From a virus: a stretch of DNA of 45,939 bases. This document shows positions 28,494 through 37,329 of the stretch, piece after piece; positions within the stretch are counted from its first letter, which is position 1; the number at the start of each line of letters is the position of its first letter. The notes below the pieces were generated by a model. It was given only the letters and a program-made list of their open reading frames with translations. It was not told where the DNA came from and made no database searches. The position numbers were made by a program, and so were the translations under genes. The DNA lies in the IMG/VR virus record IMGVR_UViG_3300032770_000035, positions 1 to 45,939 of that record. One strand, written 5' to 3'.

Positions 28494-29009
28494 ATGATAA
28501 AAGCAATACCTGGATACGAAGGAATCTACGAAATTGATACAAATGGTATTGTCTGGTCGCTTAAACATCCTAGAACTGGAGGGCGTAAGGCTTTGAAAGT
28601 TTTGCTTAATAAAAAAGGTTATCCTCAAGTACGTTTATACAAAGATAAAAAAAGCCATATGTTTAGGACTCATAGAATTGTGGCTCAGGTATTTATTCCT
28701 AATCCTAATAATTTCCCTGAAGTTAATCATAAAAATGGTAAGAAAATAGATAATCGAGTCGAAAATTTAGAGTGGGTTACTAGTAGTAGCAATACACAAC
28801 ATAGTTTTAATGTATTGGGTAGAATTGGTCTTAGGGGTAATAAAAATGGTTGTGCTAAATTAACTTCAGCGCAAGTATTAGACATTTGGCATAAGAAACA
28901 TATTAAGACCAGAAAAGAACTAGCAAAGATGTACAATGTGACTGGAACTTGTATTTATAATATCCATAAACAGCTTACCTGGAAGTGGTTGACTGATGAA
29001 TATAAATAA
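28494..29009 (+). CDS. NUMOD4-HNH homing endonuclease
   Basis: 171 residues from ATG 28494; a TTG at 28458 is not favoured. IKAIPGYEGIYEIDTNGIVW is a textbook NUMOD4 start. HRIVAQVFIPNP, EVNHKNGKKIDNRVENLEWV (the H of NHKN and the N of NRVENLEWV) is the HNH_3 core. AKLTSAQVLDI and RKELAKMYNVTGTCIYNI form a NUMOD-type HTH that binds target DNA. It is a selfish endonuclease sitting between the fibre gene and terL, with its own promoter and a 14-bp overlap into terL. Confidence 0.92.
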   Translation: MIKAIPGYEGIYEIDTNGIVWSLKHPRTGGRKALKVLLNKKGYPQVRLYKDKKSHMFRTHRIVAQVFIPNPNNFPEVNHKNGKKIDNRVENLEWVTSSSNTQHSFNVLGRIGLRGNKNGCAKLTSAQVLDIWHKKHIKTRKELAKMYNVTGTCIYNIHKQLTWKWLTDEYK

Positions 29010-30507
29010 CATAGAGCTATTTCCTCAGCAAGATGCTTTTATTTTCTCCAAGAAGCGTTTTACGGGGTATATGGGAGGCTTTGGCAATGGTAAGACTTTA
29101 GCTGGTGCTATTAAGGCTTATATGCACTGTATGCAACCAGATGCTTTCTTCTTGATTGGTCGTAGGCACGCCACCGACTTGTCTGACTCTACTCAACGCG
29201 ACTTCCTGAAGCTATTTGGCGATATGGGTAAATTTTCACCTAAAAATGGTTCGTTTAAGTTTTATAAAGATGGTAAGCCTCTCTCTGAAGTTATATTTCG
29301 TCACTTGGATGACTTGCAGTCTTTGACTAATATGAACCTTTCCGGCTTTTGGATTGATCAAGCAGAAGAAGTTTCTGAGGAAGTTTTTGACTTTCTAGTT
29401 GGTCGTATTCGCCGTCCAGTAGAAAAACGTGAAGGTTTTATAACAGCAAATATGGCTGGGCACGACTGGTTATGGCGTAGATTTTATAAAAAAATCGGTA
29501 AGGATGGTAAAGAATTACCTAACGCTAGTGATTTTGAGCTTATTACAGCTTCAACTTTACAGAATCGCCATAATCTGCCTGAGGATTACGTTAAGGGACT
29601 ACTCGCAATGCCTAAAGAGTATGTTAAACGCTTTGTAGAAGGTTCTTTTGATGTCTTTGCTGGACAGATATTTGATGAATTTAATCCGCACATTCACGTT
29701 ATACCGCCTTTCCAGATCCCTAATACCTGGGAGCGGTTTAGGATGATTGACCATGGACAAAACAACCCGACAGCTTGTTTGTGGGGTGCAGTAGACTTTG
29801 ACGGTAATATTTATATTTACCAGGAGTATTACAAGGAAAAAGACGTTGTATCTAACCATGTGGCTAAGATCAATGAAATGAGTCAGATTAGAACTACTCA
29901 AGGCGATATTCTAACTGATAACTATTCTTACACGGTAATTGATCCATCAACTCATGCCAAGACACTTGAAAAGGATGGTTATAGATTCAGTGTAGCTGAT
30001 GAGTATCTGGACGCTGGCATACCTACTATATCGGGGCAAAATGATGTGATTGCCGGCATTAACCGGGTCAAAGAGTATCTAAAGATTGACCCGGAGCGTT
30101 TTCATCCGTTCTTAAAAGATAAAGACGGTGAGTCAATTATGGGTTCGCCGCATTTATTTATATTTGCCAGTTGTGAGAATTTGGTTGAGGAAATGGGGCA
30201 GTATAAGTGGAAGTCTTACACTGGCATGGCGGTTGGCAATCCGGACCGTGATGATATTAAAGAAGCGCCAGTCAAGCGTAAAGACCATGCCGTTGACGCT
30301 TTGCGTTACGGTATTATGTCTCGTCCACAGACTCCACTACGGACTCAGCAAGTCGAGCCTTGGGTTTATAAAAATCCGATGGAACTAGCTCGGCGAGCTC
30401 AACAAATGGGACTTACTGTAGACGATTTTATTACTCAGCGATATAATCGAACTAATATCAAGCATTCAAAGTCTGGTATAAAACACACTAATGGCTTGAA
30501 AAAGTGA
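28996..30507 (+). CDS. terL: Terminase large subunit
   Basis: 503 residues. ATPase: Walker A GGFGNGKT (27-34), Walker B strand LSGFWIDQAEEV, and the coupling segment GFITANMAGHD. Nuclease (RNase H-like): Asp in MIDHGQNNPTA, Asp in TVIDPSTHAK, and the closing KDHAVDALRYG. It packages DNA into the prohead with ATP and cuts the concatemer. The usual DE after the Walker B strand is DQ here, with the Glu pair two residues on, a variant seen in podovirus-like terminases. It overlaps the HNH gene; the probable small subunit lies 16 kb away. Confidence 0.93.
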   Translation: MNINNIELFPQQDAFIFSKKRFTGYMGGFGNGKTLAGAIKAYMHCMQPDAFFLIGRRHATDLSDSTQRDFLKLFGDMGKFSPKNGSFKFYKDGKPLSEVIFRHLDDLQSLTNMNLSGFWIDQAEEVSEEVFDFLVGRIRRPVEKREGFITANMAGHDWLWRRFYKKIGKDGKELPNASDFELITASTLQNRHNLPEDYVKGLLAMPKEYVKRFVEGSFDVFAGQIFDEFNPHIHVIPPFQIPNTWERFRMIDHGQNNPTACLWGAVDFDGNIYIYQEYYKEKDVVSNHVAKINEMSQIRTTQGDILTDNYSYTVIDPSTHAKTLEKDGYRFSVADEYLDAGIPTISGQNDVIAGINRVKEYLKIDPERFHPFLKDKDGESIMGSPHLFIFASCENLVEEMGQYKWKSYTGMAVGNPDRDDIKEAPVKRKDHAVDALRYGIMSRPQTPLRTQQVEPWVYKNPMELARRAQQMGLTVDDFITQRYNRTNIKHSKSGIKHTNGLKK

Positions 30508-30529
30508 TATTATATGCTTAAGAGGTATC

Positions 30530-30844
30530 ATGGCTGAAAAATCTTTCGTTAATCCAGATAAACTTAAAGAGCTTAATGCTAAAGTTTATGAGCGTGGTCA
30601 TGTAGACCGAGAACACTTACTAGAATTTTTAAAATTAGTTGAGACTTCTGATGCCTTACTTATTATTAAAGAAGTTAAAGATTGGCTAGAGGCTTTGCAC
30701 ACCGATCCTTATTACAGTAAAGTTAGCTTCCCCAAAGGTGATATAGAGGCTATTCTCGGTGACTTAGATTCTTACGGTCACGTTTCGGCTGAAACGATCT
30801 TGCAATTCAAGCAAGACTCTAATAAGGCGTTGCCAATATCATGA
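30530..30844 (+). CDS. Unknown protein between terminase and portal
   Basis: 104 residues, helical, acidic (KLVETSDALLIIKEVKDWLE). AAGAGGT ribosome site. It is coupled by ATGA to a membrane protein and both precede the portal. No family recognised. Confidence 0.55.
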   Translation: MAEKSFVNPDKLKELNAKVYERGHVDREHLLEFLKLVETSDALLIIKEVKDWLEALHTDPYYSKVSFPKGDIEAILGDLDSYGHVSAETILQFKQDSNKALPIS

Positions 30845-31134
30845 TCACACTAATTGCCATCTTGCTCATACTAATCACCGTTTTGCTCATACTAAGCATG
30901 CTTTCGCTGTACTTTATGTGGCGAAAGCTATCAGTTTACTTAACTTATAATACCCGTTATCAGGCGGTAGAATACGAAAAAGCTGTCAATACGACTAAGT
31001 TCCCACGCCCTAAAATGCCGGCTATTAAAACTGAAGTCCGGGGACGGGCTATCAAGCCATCCGATGATTTGGTTGACTTAGAAGATATGGATTTTGAAGA
31101 TGCCGCTAAAATTGTAGAGGAACTGGGTGCATGA
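30841..31134 (+). CDS. Single-TM membrane protein before portal
   Basis: 97 residues: a long Leu/Ile-rich helix at 1-28 (MITLIAILLILITVLLILSM) and then a basic, then acidic tail (DDLVDLEDMDFEDAAKIVEE). The hydrophobic part is encoded by a small DNA repeat (two copies of TTGCTCATACTAA within 30844-30897). Location inside the packaging genes is unusual for a membrane protein. It may be a virion or entry factor; no proof. Confidence 0.6.
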   Translation: MITLIAILLILITVLLILSMLSLYFMWRKLSVYLTYNTRYQAVEYEKAVNTTKFPRPKMPAIKTEVRGRAIKPSDDLVDLEDMDFEDAAKIVEELGA

Positions 31135-33637
31135 TATGGCTGTTAGAAATCCTTTAGCCAAACAAACACAAGAAGAACGAGCCGATGAAACTATTGTTCA
31201 GCAGATCAATACGATTTGGCAATATTTAAAACAAGCTCGTCGCCGTGAAGAATTTGAGTGGTTTATTAACGATGTTTACTATAAAAATAACCAGTATTTT
31301 AAATACAATACTGGTACTCGCCGGATTCAAAATATCTCTGTTGAGAAGATGAATGACCGGGTTATTATCAATAAAGTTAAGCAACAGGTTCGAGGGATTG
31401 TAAACTTTTTGAATGCCGAGCATCCGGAAGTTGGCATTCGTCCTGGTGATCAAGCAGACAATGCTTATATCCGAGCTAAAAAAGAAAAACATTTAGCTGA
31501 TTATTGGTATCGTCATTTGAATATGAATAGTATTTTCAAAAAGGTGTCGCTTGATGCCGCCAAGTATGGTCTAGGCTGGGTCAAAGTTCTTTGGGACAAT
31601 GATGCGGTTATACCGACTAAACCTTTTACAGACAATGATGGCAATCAAAAAGATACATCCTTTGGTGAGGTCATGGTGGACCGTTGTGACCCGTTTGAGA
31701 TTTATCCTGATCCAATGGCTCAAACTAAACGTGATATGCGTTATATTATCCATGCTCCGATTCGGACGATAGCTGAACTTAAAGCTAATCCTCGCTATAG
31801 GAATAAGGATAAGTTAGCTCCTGATATGCGCTTGGCTGCTTCTTTATTTAAGCAAGCTGAGGTTAGGCTCCAGATTTCAAACGCTAATACCTTTGCGGCT
31901 GGACAGTCTAATGATATGGACACAGTTGTTATATTAGAGTGTTTCCGCAAGATCTATGACGAAGCTACCGGCAACTGGGATATTTGGATTACTGTTATGA
32001 CTGAGAATGGTGTATTGCTCCGTAACGAGAAGTGGTACTGTGATGAGTATCCATTTGAGGTTTTCCAGACCGATATTTCCGGTATGATCATGGAATCTAA
32101 AGGTGTTATTCATGACATTAAAGAGCCTAATCGAGCCCTTAACGAAATGGTATCTCAGGTTCACGAGAGCGCTAAGATCATGGGTAAACTTAATTGGTTA
32201 TTGCCTAGAGGCTCTAACGTCAATGTAATTGACGACGAGACTGGACAGTTTATTGAATACGATATAACTCCGGGTGGTGCGCCTCGGCAAGCTGAAGCCA
32301 TTAACTTACCGACTTATATCATGCAACATATTGGTCAACTGACCGCCTTTATGGAAGATATTTCTGGCATGCACGCTTCATTTAATGGCAAGGCTCCATT
32401 TGCTCAGGCTTCTGGTGATTTGGTTGATAGATTATCCCAGGGCGATCAAAACAACCTGACCATGCTCAGAGATAATTATGACGACTTTGCGGTTGGCGTG
32501 TTTAAACTAATGTTTAAGACCTGTAAAGAAAATGCTCAGGTTAGCAAGACTTTTCCAACCGGCATAGAGGATGAGTTTGGTGAGACTCGTTGGGATGACA
32601 TTGACCCTAAAAAAGATATTTCAACCAATGATGACGTAGCTGTTTCGACTGGCACACAAATGCCTTACTCGATTGCGGATAAGCAACAGATGTACATGAA
32701 CCTTTGGAAAGAAAAAGCTATCACTGATCCTAAGATGTTATTTAAATTACTTGAGATGCCGGATATCGATGCGGCTATGGGCGATGATGAATCGGATATA
32801 GAGCGCCAGCTTAATGAAATACGTGGGGTTTTGAACGGCAAACAACCGCCAGATCCAGAAATCTTTGAGGATCATGCTGTTCACATTCAGACTTTGGATA
32901 AGTTCGCCAAGGGTGATAGCTGGGATAAATTGAGCGATAAACAAAAGCAATGGATTCGTGACCACCGCCAGAAACATATGGACTACTTGGTTCAATTAGC
33001 TCAGATTCAAGCTTCACTTCAGATGGAACCAATTAAGCGCAGCTTCACCGTTATGGAGCGTATGAACAAGATGAGTGACACGACTGCCACTGAACGGACT
33101 CAGATGTTCAAATTATTCGGTATGCAATCTGACGCCGCTCAGATTCAGTTACGTGGCGGTCTATATATTCAAGACCCGGCTCAGGCTGAAATGCAAGCTC
33201 AGAATGAAGATATTGAGATGATGGAAATGCGCGCAGTTCAGGTTAGTTTCGGGGATAATCACATTGTTCACTTACAGACTCACGGTCCGGTGCTGGATCA
33301 GTTACTTCACGCTCAAAAGGCTGGTCAACCAGTTAGTGCTACTATAATCAAACTGTTCCAAGATCATATTAAAGACCATGTTCAAGCTCAACAGGCTACT
33401 CAAGTAGCGCCAGGACTTGTACCTAATGATCAAGTCGGCATACCTAATCCACCTCGGCTTGAAAACGCCAAGCAACCAACTGTACCCGGTAAAGCTAATA
33501 TAGATCAGCAGCAGGGCAAGATTATGGCTCAGAACGAAGCGGCTAATAAACCGCCAGAAAAACCGGCTGCAAAGCTTGCATCGAAAAAGAAACCGAGTAA
33601 TAATAAGCCTAGTAAGTTAACGAAAGGTAAGAAGTAA
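31127..33637 (+). CDS. Portal protein, P22-like
   Basis: 836 residues from GTG 31127, chosen because GAGG sits six bases ahead; an ATG at 31136 is possible. RNPLAKQTQEERADETIVQQ leads into the long helical clip and stem. The DRVIINKVKQQVRGIVNFLN and HLADYWYRHLNM segments and the later EMVSQVHESAKIMGK and GQLTAFMEDISGMHASFNG blocks are characteristic of P22-type portals. It forms the dodecameric ring at the packaging vertex. The Gln/Lys-rich C-terminus probably builds a barrel as in P22. It follows the membrane gene by overlap. Confidence 0.85.
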   Translation: MHDMAVRNPLAKQTQEERADETIVQQINTIWQYLKQARRREEFEWFINDVYYKNNQYFKYNTGTRRIQNISVEKMNDRVIINKVKQQVRGIVNFLNAEHPEVGIRPGDQADNAYIRAKKEKHLADYWYRHLNMNSIFKKVSLDAAKYGLGWVKVLWDNDAVIPTKPFTDNDGNQKDTSFGEVMVDRCDPFEIYPDPMAQTKRDMRYIIHAPIRTIAELKANPRYRNKDKLAPDMRLAASLFKQAEVRLQISNANTFAAGQSNDMDTVVILECFRKIYDEATGNWDIWITVMTENGVLLRNEKWYCDEYPFEVFQTDISGMIMESKGVIHDIKEPNRALNEMVSQVHESAKIMGKLNWLLPRGSNVNVIDDETGQFIEYDITPGGAPRQAEAINLPTYIMQHIGQLTAFMEDISGMHASFNGKAPFAQASGDLVDRLSQGDQNNLTMLRDNYDDFAVGVFKLMFKTCKENAQVSKTFPTGIEDEFGETRWDDIDPKKDISTNDDVAVSTGTQMPYSIADKQQMYMNLWKEKAITDPKMLFKLLEMPDIDAAMGDDESDIERQLNEIRGVLNGKQPPDPEIFEDHAVHIQTLDKFAKGDSWDKLSDKQKQWIRDHRQKHMDYLVQLAQIQASLQMEPIKRSFTVMERMNKMSDTTATERTQMFKLFGMQSDAAQIQLRGGLYIQDPAQAEMQAQNEDIEMMEMRAVQVSFGDNHIVHLQTHGPVLDQLLHAQKAGQPVSATIIKLFQDHIKDHVQAQQATQVAPGLVPNDQVGIPNPPRLENAKQPTVPGKANIDQQQGKIMAQNEAANKPPEKPAAKLASKKKPSNNKPSKLTKGKK

Positions 33638-33826
33638 ATGGCTAAAGAAGATGTCGTAGAGGCACTGGAATCAGTTCCAGAAGCACCAAAGGACAAGAAG
33701 GTATCAGCTACCCCTGTCGCAGATCGTCTCAGGAAAGAGGGCGCAGATATTGATAACCCCGAATTTTATAACCTAGATTTAGAAGCTGAAAAAGCTGCCG
33801 CTAAGAGAAAGGCAGAGAAAGGATAG
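33638..33826 (+). CDS. Small charged protein, unknown
   Basis: 62 residues, Glu/Lys-rich (MAKEDVVEALESVPEAPKDK...), no fold evident, probably disordered. Starts right after the portal stop (TAAATG). Position between portal and scaffold suggests a minor head-assembly role. Confidence 0.5.
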   Translation: MAKEDVVEALESVPEAPKDKKVSATPVADRLRKEGADIDNPEFYNLDLEAEKAAAKRKAEKG

Positions 33827-33830
33827 AATA

Positions 33831-34055
33831 ATGGCAACTCCATCTCGTCCAATTCGCAAGAGCGCTGGTGTTAATCCTAGCCCAGTTGGTAACGGTGTGA
33901 CTAGTGGTAGCGTTCCTATGCCTACGCGTAGAGCCGCACAACCATTTGGTTCAGTTAGCAAGACTGAGCACAAGCGTCCATCGGCACCAATTAGCCCAAG
34001 CACCATGCCAATCAACGACAAAGATGCTGGTCGCGGCACTGGCAGCGTTCGATAA
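33831..34055 (+). CDS. Small Pro/Ser-rich basic protein, unknown
   Basis: 74 residues, disordered and basic (MATPSRPIRKSAGVNPSPVG..., PMPTRRAAQPFGSVSK). The AAAGGATAG before the start is a usable ribosome site. No known family; a head-associated or DNA-contacting role is only a guess. Confidence 0.5.
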   Translation: MATPSRPIRKSAGVNPSPVGNGVTSGSVPMPTRRAAQPFGSVSKTEHKRPSAPISPSTMPINDKDAGRGTGSVR

Positions 34056-34056
34056 T

Positions 34057-34086
34057 TTGACTTACGCATCTTTATAGGTGTATATA
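34057..34086 (+). promoter_or_regulatory. Late promoter for scaffold and capsid
   Basis: TTGACT (34057-34062), an 18-nt spacer and TATATA (34081-34086). About 40 nt of leader and a GGGAG site follow before the scaffold ATG at 34132. A terminator after the capsid gene closes the unit. Confidence 0.6.
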
Positions 34087-34131
34087 TTAAGCATAGTTGG
34101 CATACAACTCTAAAAATGTAGGGAGATTTTT

Positions 34132-34836
34132 ATGGCTGATGAAGCTATAGCCCCCGTCGATAACGCTGACTCGGCACCAGCAGATAACGCAGCTCCGGCT
34201 GCACCACCGGCAGATAAGCCGGCACCAAGCGAACCAGCACCTAACGGCAGTGAAGCCGATAACAACTCAGGTAATAAAGAACCAGCTATGGTTCCAAGCG
34301 ATAGGTTGCGCGAGGAAACTGAGAAACGACGTCAAGCAGAGGAGGAGTTAGCCACTTTACGTGAGCAGCAATCCAAGCCACAAACGACTCAGGAGGACGA
34401 CGATTTAGACCCTGAAGCGGTAGAGATCGTAAAAAAGTCAGCTAAAAAGCTAGGCTTCGTCACACAGGAGGAATTAGCCCAAAAGGAAGTGGAGATTCAG
34501 GTTCGCCAGGATGTCCGTGACCTAGAAACTAATCCACCTAACCCTGGCATACCATACAACCATAAGGATGTATTAGAATATGCTAAGGACAACAATTTGC
34601 CGGTCACATCCAAGGCAGCTCTTAGAGCCGCTTACCGAGATATGAACTACGACAAAATTGTTGAGGCTGAACGCCAGAAGGCTATCGACGGCTTTAAAAC
34701 TGCCGGTACCAGTGGTGCGGAAAAGCCAGGCTCCAGTGGCGCAGCGCCGCCATCAGAGCAGGAGATTTCTGGTTCTGATCCGAAAGAACGTGTTCGTGAA
34801 CGCATTCGATTGGCTCGCCAGAAGGCTCAAGTTTAG
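34132..34836 (+). CDS. Scaffolding protein
   Basis: 234 residues. An Ala/Pro-rich, acidic N-terminus (about 1-55) is followed by a coiled coil (RLREETEKRRQAEEELATLR), a central acidic stretch and a basic C-terminal helix (DPKERVRERIRLARQKAQV), the kind that binds capsid in P22-like scaffolds. It sits directly upstream of the major capsid gene, as scaffolds do. It would nucleate prohead assembly and leave or be cleaved before packaging. No protease motif is visible. Confidence 0.75.
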   Translation: MADEAIAPVDNADSAPADNAAPAAPPADKPAPSEPAPNGSEADNNSGNKEPAMVPSDRLREETEKRRQAEEELATLREQQSKPQTTQEDDDLDPEAVEIVKKSAKKLGFVTQEELAQKEVEIQVRQDVRDLETNPPNPGIPYNHKDVLEYAKDNNLPVTSKAALRAAYRDMNYDKIVEAERQKAIDGFKTAGTSGAEKPGSSGAAPPSEQEISGSDPKERVRERIRLARQKAQV

Positions 34837-34872
34837 TCAATTTCTATTTAACTCCCATGAAAGGGGACATAT

Positions 34873-36141
34873 ATGGCTGGAACTACAGAATCCACCGTGT
34901 CCGCCATTTTGAAGGAAGTTTACCCTGGTGCTATCGAAGATGAACTTAACAACGAAGTTGCGTTATGGGCTATCTTAGATAAGCAAAAAGTTACACTTGA
35001 TGGTCAAGGTCAACACGTTGTCCGTCCATTCCGTGTGTCTCGTAACCAGGCTATGGGTGCTCGTAGTGATACTGGCATTTTACCTTCGGCTGGCACACAA
35101 ACTTTGGCAAATGCCAAGATTAACATGTCGTCTAACTATCTTGTTGGACAAATTACCGGGCGTGTTATTCGTACTTCATACGGTACCGAAGCAGCTTTTG
35201 AAAATGCTTTGGAGGAGGAAATTCGTTTTTCTCTGACTGATGTGCCTAATGATATAGGTCGTCAGTTGTTCCACGGTTCAGGTCGTCTTACTACTGTAAA
35301 TGGTGCCGTTGGTGGTTCCACTTCAGTTATAGTAAACAACACACAATACCTGGCTGTTGGAATGTTTGTTCAGTTCTGGAAAACTGATGACACTAATGAA
35401 ACTACCGATGATGCCGGTCTTGATACTGGTCAACACGGTACGGCTATTGTGTCTATCACAGCTTCTACCAACACTATTGTCGTTACTACGTCTCAGACGT
35501 TAACTAGCGGTGATGTTGTGGCTCGAGCTAACAGTAACACTGGTTTTAGCACTACTTATGAGTTGAACGGTTTAGACACTACCATCGATGATGGTACTGA
35601 CTATTCTGGTCGCGCATACTTCGGTGTTAACCGCGCTACTTACCCAGTTCTTTATGGCAACCGTTTTGATGCTTCTGGCTCTCTAACTGAGACTTTGATG
35701 CAGCAAGCTTTCGATGCGGCTCGTCAAGTTGGTGGCGGTATCATTGATCTAATCATCACTGATTACGCTTCCCGTCGTGCTTATTCAAACCTATTGCTTG
35801 GACTCAGGCGCTACCCACTTGAGGGTGTTAATGCTCCTGCGTTTGCTGGCGGTCAAAAGGTCTCTCAAGACTTACGAACGCAAATGGGCGAAGGTTTGAG
35901 CTTCTCTGGCGCAACAGTAATTCCATCTCGTCAAGCACCACCTAAGAAAATGTGGTTCTTAGACACCGATAGTTGGAAGTTGTTCCAGCAAAGCGAAATT
36001 GAGTGGATCATGAACGGTGATAGTATTCTTCACCCGTTACTGGTTAACTCTCAGGATGCTTACAAGTTTAGTTTGTACTACGATGCACAACTATATTGTG
36101 AAGCCCCGAACAGAAATAGTAAGATTGTGAACACATTTTAG
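34873..36141 (+). CDS. Major capsid protein, HK97 fold
   Basis: 422 residues with AAAGGGG before the ATG. The N-arm (SAILKEVYPGAIEDELNNEV) and RPFRVSRNQAMGARSDTG..., DLIITDYASRRAYSNLLLG, and RQAPPKKMWFLDTDSWKLF blocks are typical of HK97-fold coat proteins of the P22-like and related podovirus groups. Residues about 140-210 (GGSTSVIVNNTQYLAVGMFV...) look like an inserted beta domain. Strongly expressed: own late promoter, strong ribosome site, and a terminator right after it. Confidence 0.85.
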   Translation: MAGTTESTVSAILKEVYPGAIEDELNNEVALWAILDKQKVTLDGQGQHVVRPFRVSRNQAMGARSDTGILPSAGTQTLANAKINMSSNYLVGQITGRVIRTSYGTEAAFENALEEEIRFSLTDVPNDIGRQLFHGSGRLTTVNGAVGGSTSVIVNNTQYLAVGMFVQFWKTDDTNETTDDAGLDTGQHGTAIVSITASTNTIVVTTSQTLTSGDVVARANSNTGFSTTYELNGLDTTIDDGTDYSGRAYFGVNRATYPVLYGNRFDASGSLTETLMQQAFDAARQVGGGIIDLIITDYASRRAYSNLLLGLRRYPLEGVNAPAFAGGQKVSQDLRTQMGEGLSFSGATVIPSRQAPPKKMWFLDTDSWKLFQQSEIEWIMNGDSILHPLLVNSQDAYKFSLYYDAQLYCEAPNRNSKIVNTF

Positions 36142-36170
36142 TTCATTTGTCAATAGCTATTTTGCAAATT

Positions 36171-36196
36171 ACCCCTGTTATCCGCAGGGGTTTTTT
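36171..36196 (+). terminator. Intrinsic terminator after capsid gene
   Basis: ACCCCTG-TTATCCG-CAGGGGT followed by TTTTTT and a further T-rich stretch. This is the clearest terminator in the window; it ends the scaffold-capsid unit. Confidence 0.85.
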
Positions 36197-36205
36197 GTTT
36201 TTTTA

Positions 36206-36234
36206 TTGACTTTCAGAATGTACTATGATACACT
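36206..36234 (+). promoter_or_regulatory. Promoter of HNH gene after capsid
   Basis: TTGACT (36206-36211), a 17-nt spacer and TACACT (36229-36234), placed just after the terminator. It restarts transcription for the HNH gene, which has AAGGAG. Confidence 0.5.
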
Positions 36235-36257
36235 TATTGGGTAACTAAGGAGATGAT

Positions 36258-36875
36258 ATGAGCGTATCAAACGGTGAGGTGGGAGATATTATTAACAATA
36301 ACGAAATAGATATAGCAAGTAATTTAAAATATAAACGGGGCGTTAAGAACTGTGTAGATTGCGGTAAAGAAGTCACCCGTTCTAATCGTGGTCGCTGTCC
36401 AACTTGTTATGCGCGTTTATATAGAGCGCATTTGATTAGTGATGAATCGCTTAAAAAAGCTTATGAATATCGTAAACGATATCGTGAACTTAATAAGGAT
36501 AAAATACTTGCCAACCGTAAAAAGAAACGTCAAGAAAATAGATCAAAAGCAAGGCAACATTATCGTACATATGGTAGAAAGAAATATGCTCGTTCCCCTG
36601 AATACTTAGCCAAAGTAAAGGCTACTAGAGATAAGGTTAATAACTATAAGCTTGAAAAAGGCTGTATAGATTGTGGCTACAACAAACATCCCGAAGCCTT
36701 AGACTTTGATCATTTACCACAGTATGAGAAAAAATATAATGTGAGCAACTTGGCTCGTTCTAACGCCGCTCCCGAGACCCTTTGGGCTGAGATAGCTAAG
36801 TGTGAAGTCCGTTGCACCAACTGCCACCGCATAATGACCTACAATCGTCGTATGGAGTTGAAACAGGTGCTATAA
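36258..36875 (+). CDS. HNH endonuclease with zinc fingers
   Basis: 205 residues. An N-terminal zinc finger CVDCGKE...RCPTC is followed by a very basic helical linker and an HNH core: GCIDCGYNKHPEALDFDHL gives the zinc CxxC and the DH pair, and CEVRCTNCHRIMTYNRR closes it. It sits in the small gap after the capsid gene with its own promoter, an insertion typical of homing endonucleases. Fourth HNH gene of the genome. Confidence 0.85.
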   Translation: MSVSNGEVGDIINNNEIDIASNLKYKRGVKNCVDCGKEVTRSNRGRCPTCYARLYRAHLISDESLKKAYEYRKRYRELNKDKILANRKKKRQENRSKARQHYRTYGRKKYARSPEYLAKVKATRDKVNNYKLEKGCIDCGYNKHPEALDFDHLPQYEKKYNVSNLARSNAAPETLWAEIAKCEVRCTNCHRIMTYNRRMELKQVL

Positions 36876-36876
36876 T
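36868..36876 (+). promoter_or_regulatory. Extended -10 promoter, leaderless
   Basis: TGCTATAAT ends at 36876, six bases before the ATG at 36883, which has no Shine-Dalgarno. This is the best match of the TGnTATAAT-N6-ATG pattern and starts the tail gene unit. Confidence 0.65.
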
Positions 36877-36882
36877 GCACTT

Positions 36883-37329
36883 ATGGACATAACTATCAAA
36901 GAAGGAGTCCCCGGACTTAAAGAAGCCAGGATGGTAGAAGCTGCCATTCACAAAGTCGGTATACAGGACATTCAACTTCTTTTTGATGAACAGTTAAGGA
37001 TGTGGGCGGTAGTCCAGGTTCAGAAAAAAGCTAAGAGTTTAATCTTATTGCCTAAAAGTTATAACGAAACTGACATTAAGCCTTACTTATTATGGTGGTG
37101 CAAGAATGAAAAAGGCGCTTATAGATCTCCTAACGACATAGATGTTACGGATATTATTGCAGTTGTAACCAGGGCTCATGCTCATTTCGCTGATGGCGGC
37201 AAAACCTTAAACGAAGGGCTTGAAAGACAAGATGCCGAGAAGCAGCAAGCGCATGAAAAGAAATTTCATGATAGAATCCATGCTATAGCCCCGGCTATGA
37301 AAAAAGCTATACGAGAGGAGTTAGGATGA
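36883..37329 (+). CDS. Unknown protein, head-tail region
   Basis: 148 residues, mixed alpha/beta (MDITIKEGVPGLKEARMVEA; MWAVVQVQKKAKSLILLPKS), a long charged helix at the end (KQQAHEKKFHDRIHAIAPAM). It precedes the adaptor and overlaps it by ATGA. Probably a virion morphogenesis factor; family not recognised. Leaderless start. Confidence 0.6.
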   Translation: MDITIKEGVPGLKEARMVEAAIHKVGIQDIQLLFDEQLRMWAVVQVQKKAKSLILLPKSYNETDIKPYLLWWCKNEKGAYRSPNDIDVTDIIAVVTRAHAHFADGGKTLNEGLERQDAEKQQAHEKKFHDRIHAIAPAMKKAIREELG

